37,652 nucleotides of DNA from an uncultured Eubacteriales bacterium (GTDB taxonomy: Bacteria; Bacillota; Clostridia; Oscillospirales; Acutalibacteraceae), in the NCBI GenBank assembly GCA_900317815.1, contig ONIC01000026.1:1-37652 (forward strand), read 5' to 3'. Made by a program: the position numbers and the translations under genes. Numbering within the stretch: the first letter of the stretch is position 1; every line of letters begins with the position of its first letter. This document shows, piece after piece, positions 8,483 to 16,806 of this stretch. The notes under the pieces were generated by a model, which saw nothing but the letters and a program-made list of their open reading frames with translations, had not been told where the DNA came from and made no database searches.

Positions 8483-8553
8483 AATAAATACTCCTTTGAT
8501 AATCATATACGGGCAACCTATGCGTTCTGTTACACGTATTAAAGTATAAAACT

Positions 8554-8582
8554 ATTTTATCACAAACTAAAGCAAATGTAAA
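8554..8582 (-). promoter_or_regulatory. promoter of the yerC-methyltransferase-hslO group
   Basis: Minus strand TTTACA (8577-8582), 17-base spacer, TAAAAT (8554-8559), about 72 bases before the yerC start. Good sigma-A match. Confidence 0.65.
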
Positions 8583-8621
8583 GACATAAGTCGATCTTAT
8601 TTATTCTGTGGCTCCTTAAGG

Positions 8622-8659
8622 AAAAGCAGTCCGCCGCAAATTTCACGGGGACTGCTTTT
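8622..8659 (-). terminator. terminator of the GH25 lysozyme gene
   Basis: AAAAGCAGTCC (8622-8632) and GGACTGCTTTT (8649-8659) form an 11-bp stem, ending in a T-run in the minus-strand transcript just downstream of the lysozyme stop. Confidence 0.8.
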
Positions 8660-8670
8660 GCTGTTACGGA

Positions 8671-10011
8671 TCAATAACCGTTGAGATGAAATTCCTTTAT
8701 TACAGATGGGTAATCTATGTATGCGATGTCAACGTCAACATCGCCGTTTATACCGTTTACCCTGCCGACGCCGTACTGCCAGATACCATACTGATTATTG
8801 TAGGTAACGCGGCTGCTCCATTCTGCTACCCAGAACGCATAGCGGCACTGCACTTCATAGGAGATAACGCTCTGAGCGAACGCTCTCGACATATAGAAGC
8901 CTGCGTAGTAGTAGTTTTTCTCGATCTCGTCGCAGAACGATGTTACAAGCGACGAACAGAACGACATTCCCCTTGAAAGCTGCCAGCTTTCTTCAAGATC
9001 GAAGTAGATCGGGTATTCAAACTTCTTGCCTTTTATCGCCTGAAGGCAGACCTGAGCTTCGAGCTTTGCATCTGCGGCGCTTTGGGCGTATGAGTACCAG
9101 TATACTCCGACATCGAGTCCCGCCGCCTTTGCGCGCGCATAATTCTGCTCAAAATAAGCGTCCTTCTGATAAATGCTGTTGCCGTAGCCCGCTCTGATTA
9201 TTACAAAGTCTATGCCCGAGGCTTTGACTTTGTTGAAATCTATATTGTACTGCCAGGCGGAAACGTCGATACCGTATCTGAATGCCGAATCGTCCCGTGC
9301 CTGAGTGGAAGAAGATTTGTCCTCCGACTTGCTGACTACCTCGCCCATCGAAACAGCGACACGAAGTATCAGGAATGCGTCCGCGCTGTCTATAACGCCG
9401 TCGCCGTTCATTCCCGCATATCTTAGTCTGTCCGCGCTTATCGAAGATCTGTATCCGACAGAGTAGCGCAGAACAAGCAGCGCATCCTCGCTCGTCACGA
9501 GCTTGTCGCCGCTGACATCTCCGAGAGGCGTCGTGTCTTTGGGCGGCTCGGGTTCCGGTTCCGGTTCGGGTTCGGGCTCAGGCTCCGGTTCGGGCTCATC
9601 GGGCGTTATCGGCACATCGGGCGTATCCGCTTTATCGGGAGCATCAGGTGTATCGGGAGTGTCCGCCGTGTCGGGTGTGTCATTCGTATCCGGTTCGCAG
9701 GAATACGCCTGCGGATCTTCAGGCGCAGCCGTATCGGGAGTATCCTTCTCAGGCGCATCGCACGTCTGAACGGGTTGACCGTCTTCCGAAGAGAGAGCCG
9801 CCGTATCTTCTGTACCCTCGGGCGTATCGGCAGTCTGTACAGATACGGGAATATCGCCTGTATCTGCGAGATCGGGAGTATCCGCCGTTTCACAAGCTTC
9901 TGCGGACGCACAGACAGCAGTTGAGACAGCTAACGCAGGAAGCGCCGCCGAGGTCACCATCACGACCGCCAGAAGCAGAGAAACAAGTTTTTTTCTATTC
10001 AATTTTCTCAC
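8671..10011 (-). CDS. secreted GH25 lysozyme with dockerin
   Basis: Extracellular muramidase-type enzyme that hydrolyses peptidoglycan. Layout: signal peptide to about residue 30 (KKLVSLLLAVVMVTSAALPALA). A long low-complexity linker of Thr-Pro-Asp repeats and an (Glu-Pro)n run reaches about residue 158. A type I dockerin follows (about 163-225). The GH25 domain (about 243-446) has YGIDVSAWQ, the YFDLEES catalytic acids and IWQYG. Dockerin loop 1 (DVSGDKLVTSEDA) is normal; loop 2 reads GMNGDGVIDSADA, with Gly in place of the first calcium-binding Asp. The central position of the dockerin is uncommon. The start is uncertain: GTG at 10011 lies very close to AAAGGAG, and an in-frame TTG three codons later has better spacing. 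It is monocistronic. Confidence 0.93.
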   Translation of the reverse strand: MRKLNRKKLVSLLLAVVMVTSAALPALAVSTAVCASAEACETADTPDLADTGDIPVSVQTADTPEGTEDTAALSSEDGQPVQTCDAPEKDTPDTAAPEDPQAYSCEPDTNDTPDTADTPDTPDAPDKADTPDVPITPDEPEPEPEPEPEPEPEPEPPKDTTPLGDVSGDKLVTSEDALLVLRYSVGYRSSISADRLRYAGMNGDGVIDSADAFLILRVAVSMGEVVSKSEDKSSSTQARDDSAFRYGIDVSAWQYNIDFNKVKASGIDFVIIRAGYGNSIYQKDAYFEQNYARAKAAGLDVGVYWYSYAQSAADAKLEAQVCLQAIKGKKFEYPIYFDLEESWQLSRGMSFCSSLVTSFCDEIEKNYYYAGFYMSRAFAQSVISYEVQCRYAFWVAEWSSRVTYNNQYGIWQYGVGRVNGINGDVDVDIAYIDYPSVIKEFHLNGY

Positions 10012-10035
10012 TGCTCCTTTTTAAAATTCCTTTCC

Positions 10036-10064
10036 ATTATACCAAATAAATTACAGCTTGTAAA
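10036..10064 (-). promoter_or_regulatory. promoter of the GH25 lysozyme gene
   Basis: Minus strand TTTACA (10059-10064), 17-base spacer, TATAAT (10036-10041), 25 bases before the coding region. Confidence 0.75.
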
Positions 10065-10101
10065 CAATTTTACAAAAAATTCACAGTTACGGCAGATCTC
10101 G

Positions 10102-10130
10102 GAATATAAACACGCCGCGCGGAAATAATA
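10102..10130 (+). promoter_or_regulatory. possible sigma-G promoter of gpr
   Basis: GAATA (10102-10106), 17 bases, AATAATA (10124-10130) fits the forespore sigma-G pattern GNATR-N17/18-CATNNTA except for the first base of the -10. Gpr genes are sigma-G regulated in Bacillus. No convincing sigma-A promoter is seen here. Confidence 0.4.
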
Positions 10131-10155
10131 AGATAAAAAACGGAGGTGTCTTTCA

Positions 10156-11019
10156 ATGCAGTTACGCACCGATCTTGCGCTTGAAGCTCGTGAGGATATT
10201 CCGGGGAAAATAGGAGGAGTAAGCGTTTTATCCTCAAAAAAGGGAGATATGAAAATAACCCGTCTCCGGGTCCTGACCGACAGCGCCGCAAAAAAGCTCG
10301 GCAAACCTGTCGGAAGCTACATCACCTGCGAATTTCGAGCGCTGACGGACGATTTTACGGCAGACGATGAACGGATTGAAGTGATCGGCGGTATGATATC
10401 GGAGCTTGTCCCGAAAAGCGGCTGTGTGCTTGTTGCAGGGATCGGCAATCACAACATCACGCCCGATGCGCTCGGACCCAAAGCCGCCGAAAAAGTGCTC
10501 GCCACACGACATTTTACAGACGCTGCGGCAAAGTCTCACGGGCTCGACTCGCTTCGCCCTGTCTGTGTGCTCGCCCCGGGAGTCCTCGGTCAGACGGGGA
10601 TAGAAGTAGGCGAGCTGATATCGGGCGTTATAAAAAAAGCGGGAGTGTCGTGCGTGATAGCAGTCGATGCGCTCGCTTCAAGGAGTCTGTCACGTCTCGG
10701 CTGCACCGTTCAGATCAGCGATACGGGCATATCGCCGGGAGCCGGTATCGGAAACCGCCGCGCAAGGCTCGATTTTGAAACTCTCGGTGTTCCCGTGATA
10801 GCCGTAGGTGTCCCGACTGTTGTTGACGCCGCAACTCTCGTTTCCGACCTGCTCGGAGAAAAGCTGTCGGACAGGATCCCCGGCAGCGCATCTCGGATGA
10901 TCGTAACTCCGCGAGAGATCGATCTGCTGACTCAACGCGCCGCAGTTCTCATAGGAATGTCGATAAACCTTGCCTTACAGCCGTCATTGACCGCAGAAGA
11001 GCTGTTTGCGCTGATCTGA
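10156..11019 (+). CDS. gpr: spore germination protease GPR
   Basis: Aspartic-type endoprotease (family A25) that degrades small acid-soluble spore proteins at germination. The family hallmark MQLRTDLALEA opens the protein. The core contains VLVAGIGNHNITPDALGP, VCVLAPGVLGQTGIEVGELI, and the DALASRSLSRLGCTVQISDTGISPGAGIGNRR block that is highly conserved in GPR. At 287 residues it is shorter than the Bacillus enzyme (about 370), as in many clostridial homologues; the short N-terminus means little propeptide precedes the RTDLAxE motif. GGAGGT precedes the ATG. Monocistronic, flanked by unrelated minus-strand genes. It is direct evidence that the organism can sporulate. Confidence 0.96.
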   Translation: MQLRTDLALEAREDIPGKIGGVSVLSSKKGDMKITRLRVLTDSAAKKLGKPVGSYITCEFRALTDDFTADDERIEVIGGMISELVPKSGCVLVAGIGNHNITPDALGPKAAEKVLATRHFTDAAAKSHGLDSLRPVCVLAPGVLGQTGIEVGELISGVIKKAGVSCVIAVDALASRSLSRLGCTVQISDTGISPGAGIGNRRARLDFETLGVPVIAVGVPTVVDAATLVSDLLGEKLSDRIPGSASRMIVTPREIDLLTQRAAVLIGMSINLALQPSLTAEELFALI

Positions 11020-11020
11020 C

Positions 11021-11052
11021 AAAAAAGGGAACGCCGATCAAAAAGCGTTCCC
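11021..11052 (-). terminator. terminator of the his operon
   Basis: GGGAACGC (11027-11034) pairs with GCGTTCCC (11045-11052). In minus-strand RNA the stem is followed by six U, marking the end of the histidine operon. On the plus strand there is no T-run after the stem, so it is weak for gpr. Confidence 0.8.
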
Positions 11053-11057
11053 ACTGA

Positions 11058-11876
11058 TTATACTTTCACAGCTTCAAACGTGTGCGGCGATACAAGGCGA
11101 TACACCTCATCAAAGCCGCATTTCTTTGCAAAGCTCACCATTTCGTCGAACTTATACGCTACCGTGTCAACGCTGTGACTGTCGCTTGAAATCGTGATCC
11201 TGCCGCCGCACTTTCCGATGTATCGGAGAATATCCTCCCGAGGATACGGAAAATCGGTATAGCCGCGCGACATCGCTCCCGTGTTTATCTCGAAAATACA
11301 GCCGCACTTTACAAGCCTTTCCACGGCTTTTTTATATGCGCTTATGTAGCGGGGATCGTTTCTGTCAAAGAGAGAGCCGTCTGCGTTGAACTTTTCGCAC
11401 AGGTCGATATGTCCGACTATGTCGCACGAGGTCTTGTCGTACACGCCTGATACAAGCGAAAAGTAATCCTCAAGATATGCATAAACATCGCCGCCGTACA
11501 GACGGGACACTGCGCTGTCGGTAATCTCACGCGTCTCATCTATCGGCACTGTTTCGCCGTTCTTTATTATGTAATGTACCGAGCCTATCAGAAAATCGGT
11601 TGAGACTGTCGGATCGACCGCATAATAGTCCTGTTCGATACCCGTAAATATCTCGAGTCTGCCTGCATATTTCTTACGGCAGACATCTATCTCGGCGGCG
11701 TATTTTTCGTAATCCTCAAGCTTCATACAATAGCTTGTATCTATCGGAGTGAATGCGTGGCCCGAGAAACCGAGCGACGAAAGACGCGCGTCTATTGCTG
11801 CCTGCGCCATTTCGTCCACAGTATTCTTTCCGTCACAATACACAGTATGCGTATGCAGATTTTGTGTGATCTTCAT
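11058..11876 (-). CDS. hisK: PHP-family histidinol-phosphatase
   Basis: Dephosphorylates L-histidinol phosphate, the penultimate substrate of histidine synthesis. PHP-domain metal ligands are visible: the N-terminal NLHTHTVYCDG motif, the GHIDLCEKF and FEINTGAMSRG motifs, and ISSDSHSVD near the C-terminus. 272 residues is usual for HisK/HisJ-type enzymes. The open frame extends upstream into hisIE (to 11954), but the conserved domain begins at the ATG at 11876, four bases after the hisIE stop, implying translational coupling. It is the last gene of the operon and supplies the phosphatase step, since the hisB here is only the dehydratase. Confidence 0.93.
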   Translation of the reverse strand: MKITQNLHTHTVYCDGKNTVDEMAQAAIDARLSSLGFSGHAFTPIDTSYCMKLEDYEKYAAEIDVCRKKYAGRLEIFTGIEQDYYAVDPTVSTDFLIGSVHYIIKNGETVPIDETREITDSAVSRLYGGDVYAYLEDYFSLVSGVYDKTSCDIVGHIDLCEKFNADGSLFDRNDPRYISAYKKAVERLVKCGCIFEINTGAMSRGYTDFPYPREDILRYIGKCGGRITISSDSHSVDTVAYKFDEMVSFAKKCGFDEVYRLVSPHTFEAVKV

Positions 11877-11880
11877 ATCA

Positions 11881-12549
11881 TCAAGCGTTGTCGTCGTTAT
11901 CGGAAGCCATCTTTTCCTGCTTAACCTTATGGTCGATAACGTGGCGGGAAGCAAGCTCCTTCATAACATCGTCGATCGAGATACCCATTTCGATCATCAT
12001 TACCATAACGTGGTATGTAAGGTCTGCGATCTCGTAGATAGTTTCCTTCTTGTCGTTGTCCTTAGCGGCAATGATAACCTCGGTAGACTCCTCGCCTACC
12101 TTCTTGAGGATCTTGTCGATGCCCTTTTCAAAGAGGTAGCTTGTATACGAGCCTTCCTTCATCTCGCGCTTTCTGCCTACGAGCATTTCCATAAGTCCTT
12201 CAAGAGAGAATGCGGAAAGCGTATCGCTTACATAAACATCATCATTGAAGCAGGAATCTGTGCCGAGGTGGCAGGCGGGGCCGTCCTTGATAACGTAAAC
12301 GGTCAGCGCATCACGGTCACAGTCGGTCATGATATTTACGATATGCTGAAAATTGCCCGATGTCTCGCCCTTTCTCCAAAGCTCCTGGCGCGAGCGGGAC
12401 CAGAAGCAGGTCTTGCCCTCGTTCATCGAGATCTCGAGGCTCTCCTTGTTCATATAAGCGACCGTAAGCACCTTCTTGCTCACTGCGTCAACAACGACTG
12501 CGGGAATAAGTCCTCTGTCGTCAAATTTAAGTTCATCAATTTTTATCAT
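11881..12549 (-). CDS. hisI: bifunctional PRA-CH / PRA-PH HisIE
   Basis: Catalyses steps 2 and 3 of histidine synthesis: pyrophosphohydrolysis of PR-ATP, then ring opening of PR-AMP. The N-terminal cyclohydrolase (about residues 1-115) has the metal-binding DCDRDALTV and [12 protein letters not shown] motifs. The C-terminal pyrophosphohydrolase (about 120-222) has [21 protein letters not shown] and a following acidic EVIIAAKD helix. The fusion order is the common one. 222 aa. The start has a recognisable AGAGAGG site. A 244-bp gap carrying the composite repeat separates it from hisF. Confidence 0.96.
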   Translation of the reverse strand: MIKIDELKFDDRGLIPAVVVDAVSKKVLTVAYMNKESLEISMNEGKTCFWSRSRQELWRKGETSGNFQHIVNIMTDCDRDALTVYVIKDGPACHLGTDSCFNDDVYVSDTLSAFSLEGLMEMLVGRKREMKEGSYTSYLFEKGIDKILKKVGEESTEVIIAAKDNDKKETIYEIADLTYHVMVMMIEMGISIDDVMKELASRHVIDHKVKQEKMASDNDDNA

Positions 12550-12570
12550 AATACTAAACCTCTCTTCTTT

Positions 12571-12790
12571 AGTATGGAATGTGGAATGTGGAGTTTTCTA
12601 TATATGCGATGAAAGCTCTCAATTCACAAAAGCTTTCGCCGCGGTCGGAAATTTTCGCATTTCTATATGCCAATATAAAACAGGAGCGACAGCGACTCCA
12701 ATATTATTCATTGTTCATTGTTCATTGTTCATTGTTCATTATTCATTATTCATTTTTCATTATTCACTAAATTCCGCGCAACTCCACACT
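12571..12790. repeat. composite intergenic repeat, copy 3, with nine 7-bp tandem units
   Basis: Sits inside the his operon between hisF and hisIE. One end has GGAATGT 7-mers. The middle has the CAGGAGCGACAGCGACTCC hairpin module. The other end has nine consecutive 7-mers of the form TTCATTN/TTCACTA (12707-12769). The outer ends are inversely repeated: GTGGAGT at 12587 and ACTCCACACTT at 12780. No ORF of note. Confidence 0.8.
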
Positions 12791-12793
12791 TAA

Positions 12794-13552
12794 TTAAAGC
12801 CTCACATTGACCCCGTTCTCCGAAAGCTCACGCTTCAGGTCGGGTATCTTCACCTCGCCGAAGTGGAATATAGATGCCGCAAGTCCCGCATCTACCTTCG
12901 GAAGAGTTTTGAAAAGCTCCGTAAAGTGAGCCGTGCAGCCCGCGCCGCCCGAAGCGATAACGGGAACGTCAGCAACCTCGCAGACAGCGCCGAGCATCTC
13001 AAGATCAAAGCCGTTCTTAACTCCGTCCGTATCAATCGAATTGAGTACGATCTCTCCTGCGCCCGATGAAACGCCGCGCTTTACCCATTCGATCAGATCT
13101 ATGCCCGTATCTTCTCTGCCGCCCTTTGCAAAGACACGGAAGCTGCCGTCTACACGCTTTGCATCTATCGACAAAACAACGCACTGGTCTCCGTAGACCT
13201 GAGCTGCCGCAGAGATCAGATCGGGATTTCGTATAGCCCCCGAGTTCACGCTGACCTTATCCGCGCCGCATTTCAGAACACGGTCAAAATCATCAACGGT
13301 ATTTATCCCGCCGCCGACCGTCAGCGGGATAAAAACTGTGGAAGCCGCCTCGCAGAGTATGTCGGTAAAGAGCGCCCTGCCCTCCGCCGATGCGGTTATA
13401 TCATAGAAAACAAGCTCGTCTGCACCGTTGTCGGAATAGAACTTCGCAAGCTCCACGGGAGAGGAAACGTCCTTTATCCCGAGGAAGTTCACACCCTTGA
13501 CGACCCTGCCGTCACGAACGTCGAGACAGGGGATTATTCTCTTTGTAATCAT
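12794..13552 (-). CDS. hisF: imidazole glycerol phosphate synthase cyclase HisF
   Basis: Cyclase subunit that with HisH converts PRFAR to imidazole glycerol phosphate and AICAR. A (beta/alpha)8 barrel of 252 residues with both catalytic aspartates in context: CLDVRDGRVVKG (near residue 11) and SIDAKRVDG (near 130). Phosphate-binding GGGINTVDD and ASGGAG loops are present. It begins four bases after the hisA stop with a GAGGTGAT site. Complete and typical. Confidence 0.98.
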   Translation of the reverse strand: MITKRIIPCLDVRDGRVVKGVNFLGIKDVSSPVELAKFYSDNGADELVFYDITASAEGRALFTDILCEAASTVFIPLTVGGGINTVDDFDRVLKCGADKVSVNSGAIRNPDLISAAAQVYGDQCVVLSIDAKRVDGSFRVFAKGGREDTGIDLIEWVKRGVSSGAGEIVLNSIDTDGVKNGFDLEMLGAVCEVADVPVIASGGAGCTAHFTELFKTLPKVDAGLAASIFHFGEVKIPDLKRELSENGVNVRL

Positions 13553-13556
13553 AATA

Positions 13557-14270
13557 TCACCTCGCCGCCGCTATTGCTTCTTTAAGGTCAACAGCGCCCG
13601 TATAAAGCGCTTTGCCGAGGATCGCGCCGTACATATCCATAGACGCAAGCGTCTTTATATTCTCGATGCTCGAAACACCGCCCGACGCAACGATATCCAT
13701 AGAAAAGCGCTTGGAGAGTTCTTTATACAGCTCGATATTCGTGCCCGACATTACGCCGTCCTTTGAGATATCGGTGCAGATAACGGTCTTTACGCCGATA
13801 TTCTGCAGCTTCTCGCAGAAATCAAAGCAGGTAAGCTGCGACTTCTCGGTCCAGCCCTTGATAGCGACAAAGCCGTCCTTTATATCAACGCCTACCGCTA
13901 CCCTGTCGCCGTATTCCTTCACGCTCTCGATCAGGAATTTTTCATCGGTCACGGCAGCCGTGCCGAGTATAACGCGCATAACGCCGAGACCGAGATACTT
14001 TTCAATAGCCTCCCTTGAGCGTATGCCGCCGCCTATCTCGGCTTTCAGACCGCTTGATCTTACGATCTCACGAACTGTTTCGATATTTGCGTTTGATCCG
14101 TCCCTTGCGCCGTCAAGATCGACGATGTGTATATATTCTGCGCCTGCCTGCACAAAGGACTTCGCAACGTCGGCGGGACTGTCGCTGTAAACGGTCTTCT
14201 GCGCATAGTCGCCCTTGAAAAGGCGGACTGCACACCCGTCGATCAGGTCTATTGCGGGGAAAATATTCAT
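13557..14270 (-). CDS. hisA: ProFAR isomerase HisA
   Basis: Amadori isomerase converting ProFAR to PRFAR (step 4). A (beta/alpha)8 barrel with catalytic Asp in FPAIDLIDGCAVRL (residue 8) and in VGVDIKDGFVAIKGW (near 130). The AEIGGGIRS and ASGGVSS phosphate loops are present. 237 residues. Its AAAGGAG ribosome site overlaps the stop of the small upstream ORF (14288-14446), suggesting coupled translation. Confidence 0.98.
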   Translation of the reverse strand: MNIFPAIDLIDGCAVRLFKGDYAQKTVYSDSPADVAKSFVQAGAEYIHIVDLDGARDGSNANIETVREIVRSSGLKAEIGGGIRSREAIEKYLGLGVMRVILGTAAVTDEKFLIESVKEYGDRVAVGVDIKDGFVAIKGWTEKSQLTCFDFCEKLQNIGVKTVICTDISKDGVMSGTNIELYKELSKRFSMDIVASGGVSSIENIKTLASMDMYGAILGKALYTGAVDLKEAIAAAR

Positions 14271-14287
14271 AATGGTATTTCTCCTTT

Positions 14288-14446
14288 TTACGCAGTGATA
14301 ACCGACGTTTTTACGCCGTCGGAGCTTACGTCCTTCACTGCTGTCTGAAAATCATCTTCATAAACGACCTCGCCCGGAACGCTTTCACATTCGGACATAT
14401 ACAGAGTAAGTCCGTATTTTTTCGCCATATCCCTGTAAAAGGTCAT
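14288..14446 (-). CDS. small ORF between hisH and hisA
   Basis: A 52-codon frame (MTFYRDMAKKYGLTLYMSEC at its start, SDGVKTSVITA at its end) fills most of the 239-base gap between hisH and hisA. Composition and codon use look coding, and its TAA is one base before the hisA AAAGGAG site. The same frame is open for 21 more codons upstream, back to the hisH TGA stop, with which it is in phase. A 16-codon ORF with its own ribosome site (14443-14493) ends in an ATGA overlap with this start. So this could be a coupled small gene, a frameshifted gene of about 68 codons (MKYFRIHTSEIAFIT joined to MTFYRDM), or a lost C-terminal extension of HisH. Not recognised. Confidence 0.5.
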   Translation of the reverse strand: MTFYRDMAKKYGLTLYMSECESVPGEVVYEDDFQTAVKDVSSDGVKTSVITA

Positions 14447-14493
14447 TTCGTTATAAATGCGATCTCGCTTGTGTGTATTCTGAAATATTTCAT
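14443..14493 (-). CDS. 16-codon ORF upstream of the small his ORF
   Basis: Reads MKYFRIHTSEIAFITK then TGA. A GGAAAGAG site lies five bases upstream of the ATG, better than anything before the following ORF, and its stop overlaps the next ATG as ATGA. It may be the true N-terminus of the 52-codon ORF if there is a one-base frameshift, or a short coupling peptide. It contains one His codon only, so it is not a histidine attenuator leader. Confidence 0.35.
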   Translation of the reverse strand: MKYFRIHTSEIAFITK

Positions 14494-14509
14494 AAAGTCT
14501 CTTTCCGTA

Positions 14510-15121
14510 TCAGATCTCGCAGAACGCTTTGAGTATCTTCATACCGACCTCACCGCTCTTTTCGGGGTGGAACTGCGTTCCGAAGACCGAGCCGCTCGAT
14601 ACAGCCGCCGTGACCTCGAAGCCGTATTCCGTTGTGGCTATGAGGGAATCTTCGCAGTCAGCGCCGTAGTACGAGTGAACAAAGTAAACGAAATCACCCT
14701 CGTTTATATATTTAAAAAGAGGCGACGTTTTTGTAAAATGAAGTGCGTTCCAGCCGATCTGCGGTATCTTGTAAACATCGGTATCAACACGCTCCGCTAT
14801 CGGGCGCACGCTGCCTTTGACGAATCCTAAGCCCTCGTGTTCACCGTACTCGTAGCTTTTTTCAAACAGAAGCTGCATACCGAGGCATATCCCCAGAATA
14901 GGCTTGTTTTGTGATGCCGCCTGCTTTAAGACGTCCGCCATTCCGCTTTCGAAGAGCTTCTTCGCTGCATCGCCGAACGCTCCCACACCGGGAAGGATTA
15001 TCCTGTCGGCGCTTAGTATTACCTGCGGATCGCTCGTCACGACGGCCTGCTCGCCGATATATGCAAACGAACTTTTGAGCGAAAAGAGATTTCCAACGCC
15101 GTAGTCAATGATAGCTGTCAT
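14510..15121 (-). CDS. hisH: imidazole glycerol phosphate synthase glutaminase HisH
   Basis: Class I glutamine amidotransferase supplying ammonia to HisF. The triad is visible: nucleophile Cys in LGICLGMQLLFE, and His plus Glu in GTQFHPEKSGEVG. An oxyanion-type loop IIDYGVGNLFSL opens the protein. 203 residues, normal length. Its ATG follows the hisB TAA directly with no gap. After its TGA the same frame stays open for 73 codons (see the small ORF). Confidence 0.97.
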   Translation of the reverse strand: MTAIIDYGVGNLFSLKSSFAYIGEQAVVTSDPQVILSADRIILPGVGAFGDAAKKLFESGMADVLKQAASQNKPILGICLGMQLLFEKSYEYGEHEGLGFVKGSVRPIAERVDTDVYKIPQIGWNALHFTKTSPLFKYINEGDFVYFVHSYYGADCEDSLIATTEYGFEVTAAVSSGSVFGTQFHPEKSGEVGMKILKAFCEI

Positions 15122-15709
15122 TTACAGCACCCCTTTCGTCGAGGGTATCTCATCCGAGAATTTCTCGTCTATCGCACAGGCTTCCTTCATCGTGCGGGCA
15201 AACGCCTTAAAGATGCCCTCTGCGATGTGGTGAGAATTTTTTCCGTCAAGCTTTCTGATGTGCAGCGTTACATTACTTGTACGCACGAACGCCGCAAAAA
15301 ATTCCTCGACAAGCTCAGTGTCAAACGTGCCGATCTTCTCGCTCGTAAACTCTGCGTCAAAGCCGAGATATGCGCGCCCCGAGATATCAACGGCGCAGAG
15401 GATCAGCGTCTCGTCCATCGGAAGAATCACATTTGCGTAGCGGTTTATCCCCCGCATATCTCCGAGCGCCTGTGCAAAAGCGCTGCCGAGGACTATCCCG
15501 ATATCCTCAACGGAATGGTGATCGTCTACATAAGTATCGCCGTCGCATTTAACGGCAAGGTCAAATCTGCCGTGGCGGGCAAAAAGCGTGAGCATGTGAT
15601 CGAGGAAGCCAACGCCCGTATCTATCTCGCTGCTGCCGCTGCCGTCGAGAGCAAGACTCAGCGAGATCTTAGTCTCGGCGGTCTGCCTGCTGATCTGTGA
15701 AGTGCGCAT
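15122..15709 (-). CDS. hisB: imidazoleglycerol-phosphate dehydratase HisB
   Basis: Dehydrates imidazole glycerol phosphate to imidazole acetol phosphate. The two half-domains with metal-binding motifs are present: [34 protein letters not shown], and the second-half [20 protein letters not shown]. 195 residues, so the monofunctional form with no phosphatase domain; the PHP enzyme at the operon end supplies that step. AAAGGGTG overlapping the hisC end serves as ribosome site. Confidence 0.97.
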   Translation of the reverse strand: MRTSQISRQTAETKISLSLALDGSGSSEIDTGVGFLDHMLTLFARHGRFDLAVKCDGDTYVDDHHSVEDIGIVLGSAFAQALGDMRGINRYANVILPMDETLILCAVDISGRAYLGFDAEFTSEKIGTFDTELVEEFFAAFVRTSNVTLHIRKLDGKNSHHIAEGIFKAFARTMKEACAIDEKFSDEIPSTKGVL

Positions 15710-15712
15710 AGT

Positions 15713-16777
15713 TCACACCCTTTCAAGAATTTTCTCTGTTTTTTCGAACAGGATATCCATCTGCCCGGGCGTTCCGACCGTAATGCGGACATAGTCCGAA
15801 ATGAGCGGATCGGAGAAGTGACGCACGAGCACCCCCTGTTCCTTGAGTCTTTTATACAACTCGCCGCCGCCGAGCCTGTCGGTGCGGGCAAAGATAAAGT
15901 TCGAGTCCGAATCGAGATACTCAAAGCCAAGCTGTGAGAGCCTGCCCTTTGCAAGTTCTCTCGTCTCGGCTATTTTTTTGCAGCATTCGGTATAGTACTC
16001 GTGATCGTCGATCGCCGCCGCTCCCGCAAGGAGCGTAAGACGGTTGATATTGTAGGGATTTGTCGAGTACTTGATCCTGTTGAGATCGTCGATAAGCTCC
16101 TTCGATGCGAACGCAAATCCCAGACGTGCGCCCGCCATAGAGCGTGATTTCGAGTATGTCCGTACAACGAGAAGATTGTCATACTTTTTGATAAGCTCAA
16201 GACAAGTCTTACCGCCGAAGTCGATGTATGCCTCGTCGATGAGTACGACATTTTCGGGATTTGAGGAAACTATCCTCTCTATATCGTCAAGAGACAGCGA
16301 AAGTCCTGTCGGCGCGTTCGGGTTTGCGATGACTACTGTTTTATTGACGTTTATATAATCATTCACATTGATCGTGAAATCATCATTGAGGGGAGCCTGT
16401 GTATAATCAACATTATAGAGATCACCGTACACCTTGTAAAAACCGTAGGAGATATTCGGGAAAACTGCTCCGTTTTGCTCGGAACAGAACGCCATGAACG
16501 CAAATGACAGTATCTCATCGGAACCGTTGGAAACGAATACGTTCTCATAGCCGACGCCATAATATTCCGCGAGCTTCTCCTTCAGCGCCCTGCATTCGGG
16601 ATCGGGATACAGATTGAGCCTTGCTACCTCTTCTTCCGATACCGCCTTGATAACTCCGCTCGACGCAGGATAAGGCGACTCGTTCGTGTTGAGCTTGACA
16701 TACTTCATATCTCTCGGCTGCTCGCCGGGAGTGTAAGCTTCAAGGCTTTGATATTTGTCTATTAAAAATTTACTCAT
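15713..16777 (-). CDS. hisC: histidinol-phosphate aminotransferase HisC
   Basis: PLP-dependent class I/II aminotransferase making histidinol phosphate. Substrate and cofactor landmarks: NTNESPYP near the N-terminus, VSNGSDEILSF, ANPNAPTG, VLIDEAYIDF, and the PLP lysine in TYSKSRSMAGARLGFAF, with Arg in DYVRITVGTP near the C-terminus. 354 residues. AAGAAGGAT precedes the ATG. Position between hisD and hisB supports histidine rather than other aromatic substrates. Confidence 0.97.
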   Translation of the reverse strand: MSKFLIDKYQSLEAYTPGEQPRDMKYVKLNTNESPYPASSGVIKAVSEEEVARLNLYPDPECRALKEKLAEYYGVGYENVFVSNGSDEILSFAFMAFCSEQNGAVFPNISYGFYKVYGDLYNVDYTQAPLNDDFTINVNDYINVNKTVVIANPNAPTGLSLSLDDIERIVSSNPENVVLIDEAYIDFGGKTCLELIKKYDNLLVVRTYSKSRSMAGARLGFAFASKELIDDLNRIKYSTNPYNINRLTLLAGAAAIDDHEYYTECCKKIAETRELAKGRLSQLGFEYLDSDSNFIFARTDRLGGGELYKRLKEQGVLVRHFSDPLISDYVRITVGTPGQMDILFEKTEKILERV

Positions 16778-16806
16778 TTTTATCCTTCTTCTGCAGCATT
16801 CGCGTT

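Noticed and set aside
8671..10011. GH25 lysozyme as a phage endolysin
   Set aside because: It has a signal peptide, dockerin and its own promoter, and no holin or phage genes are nearby.
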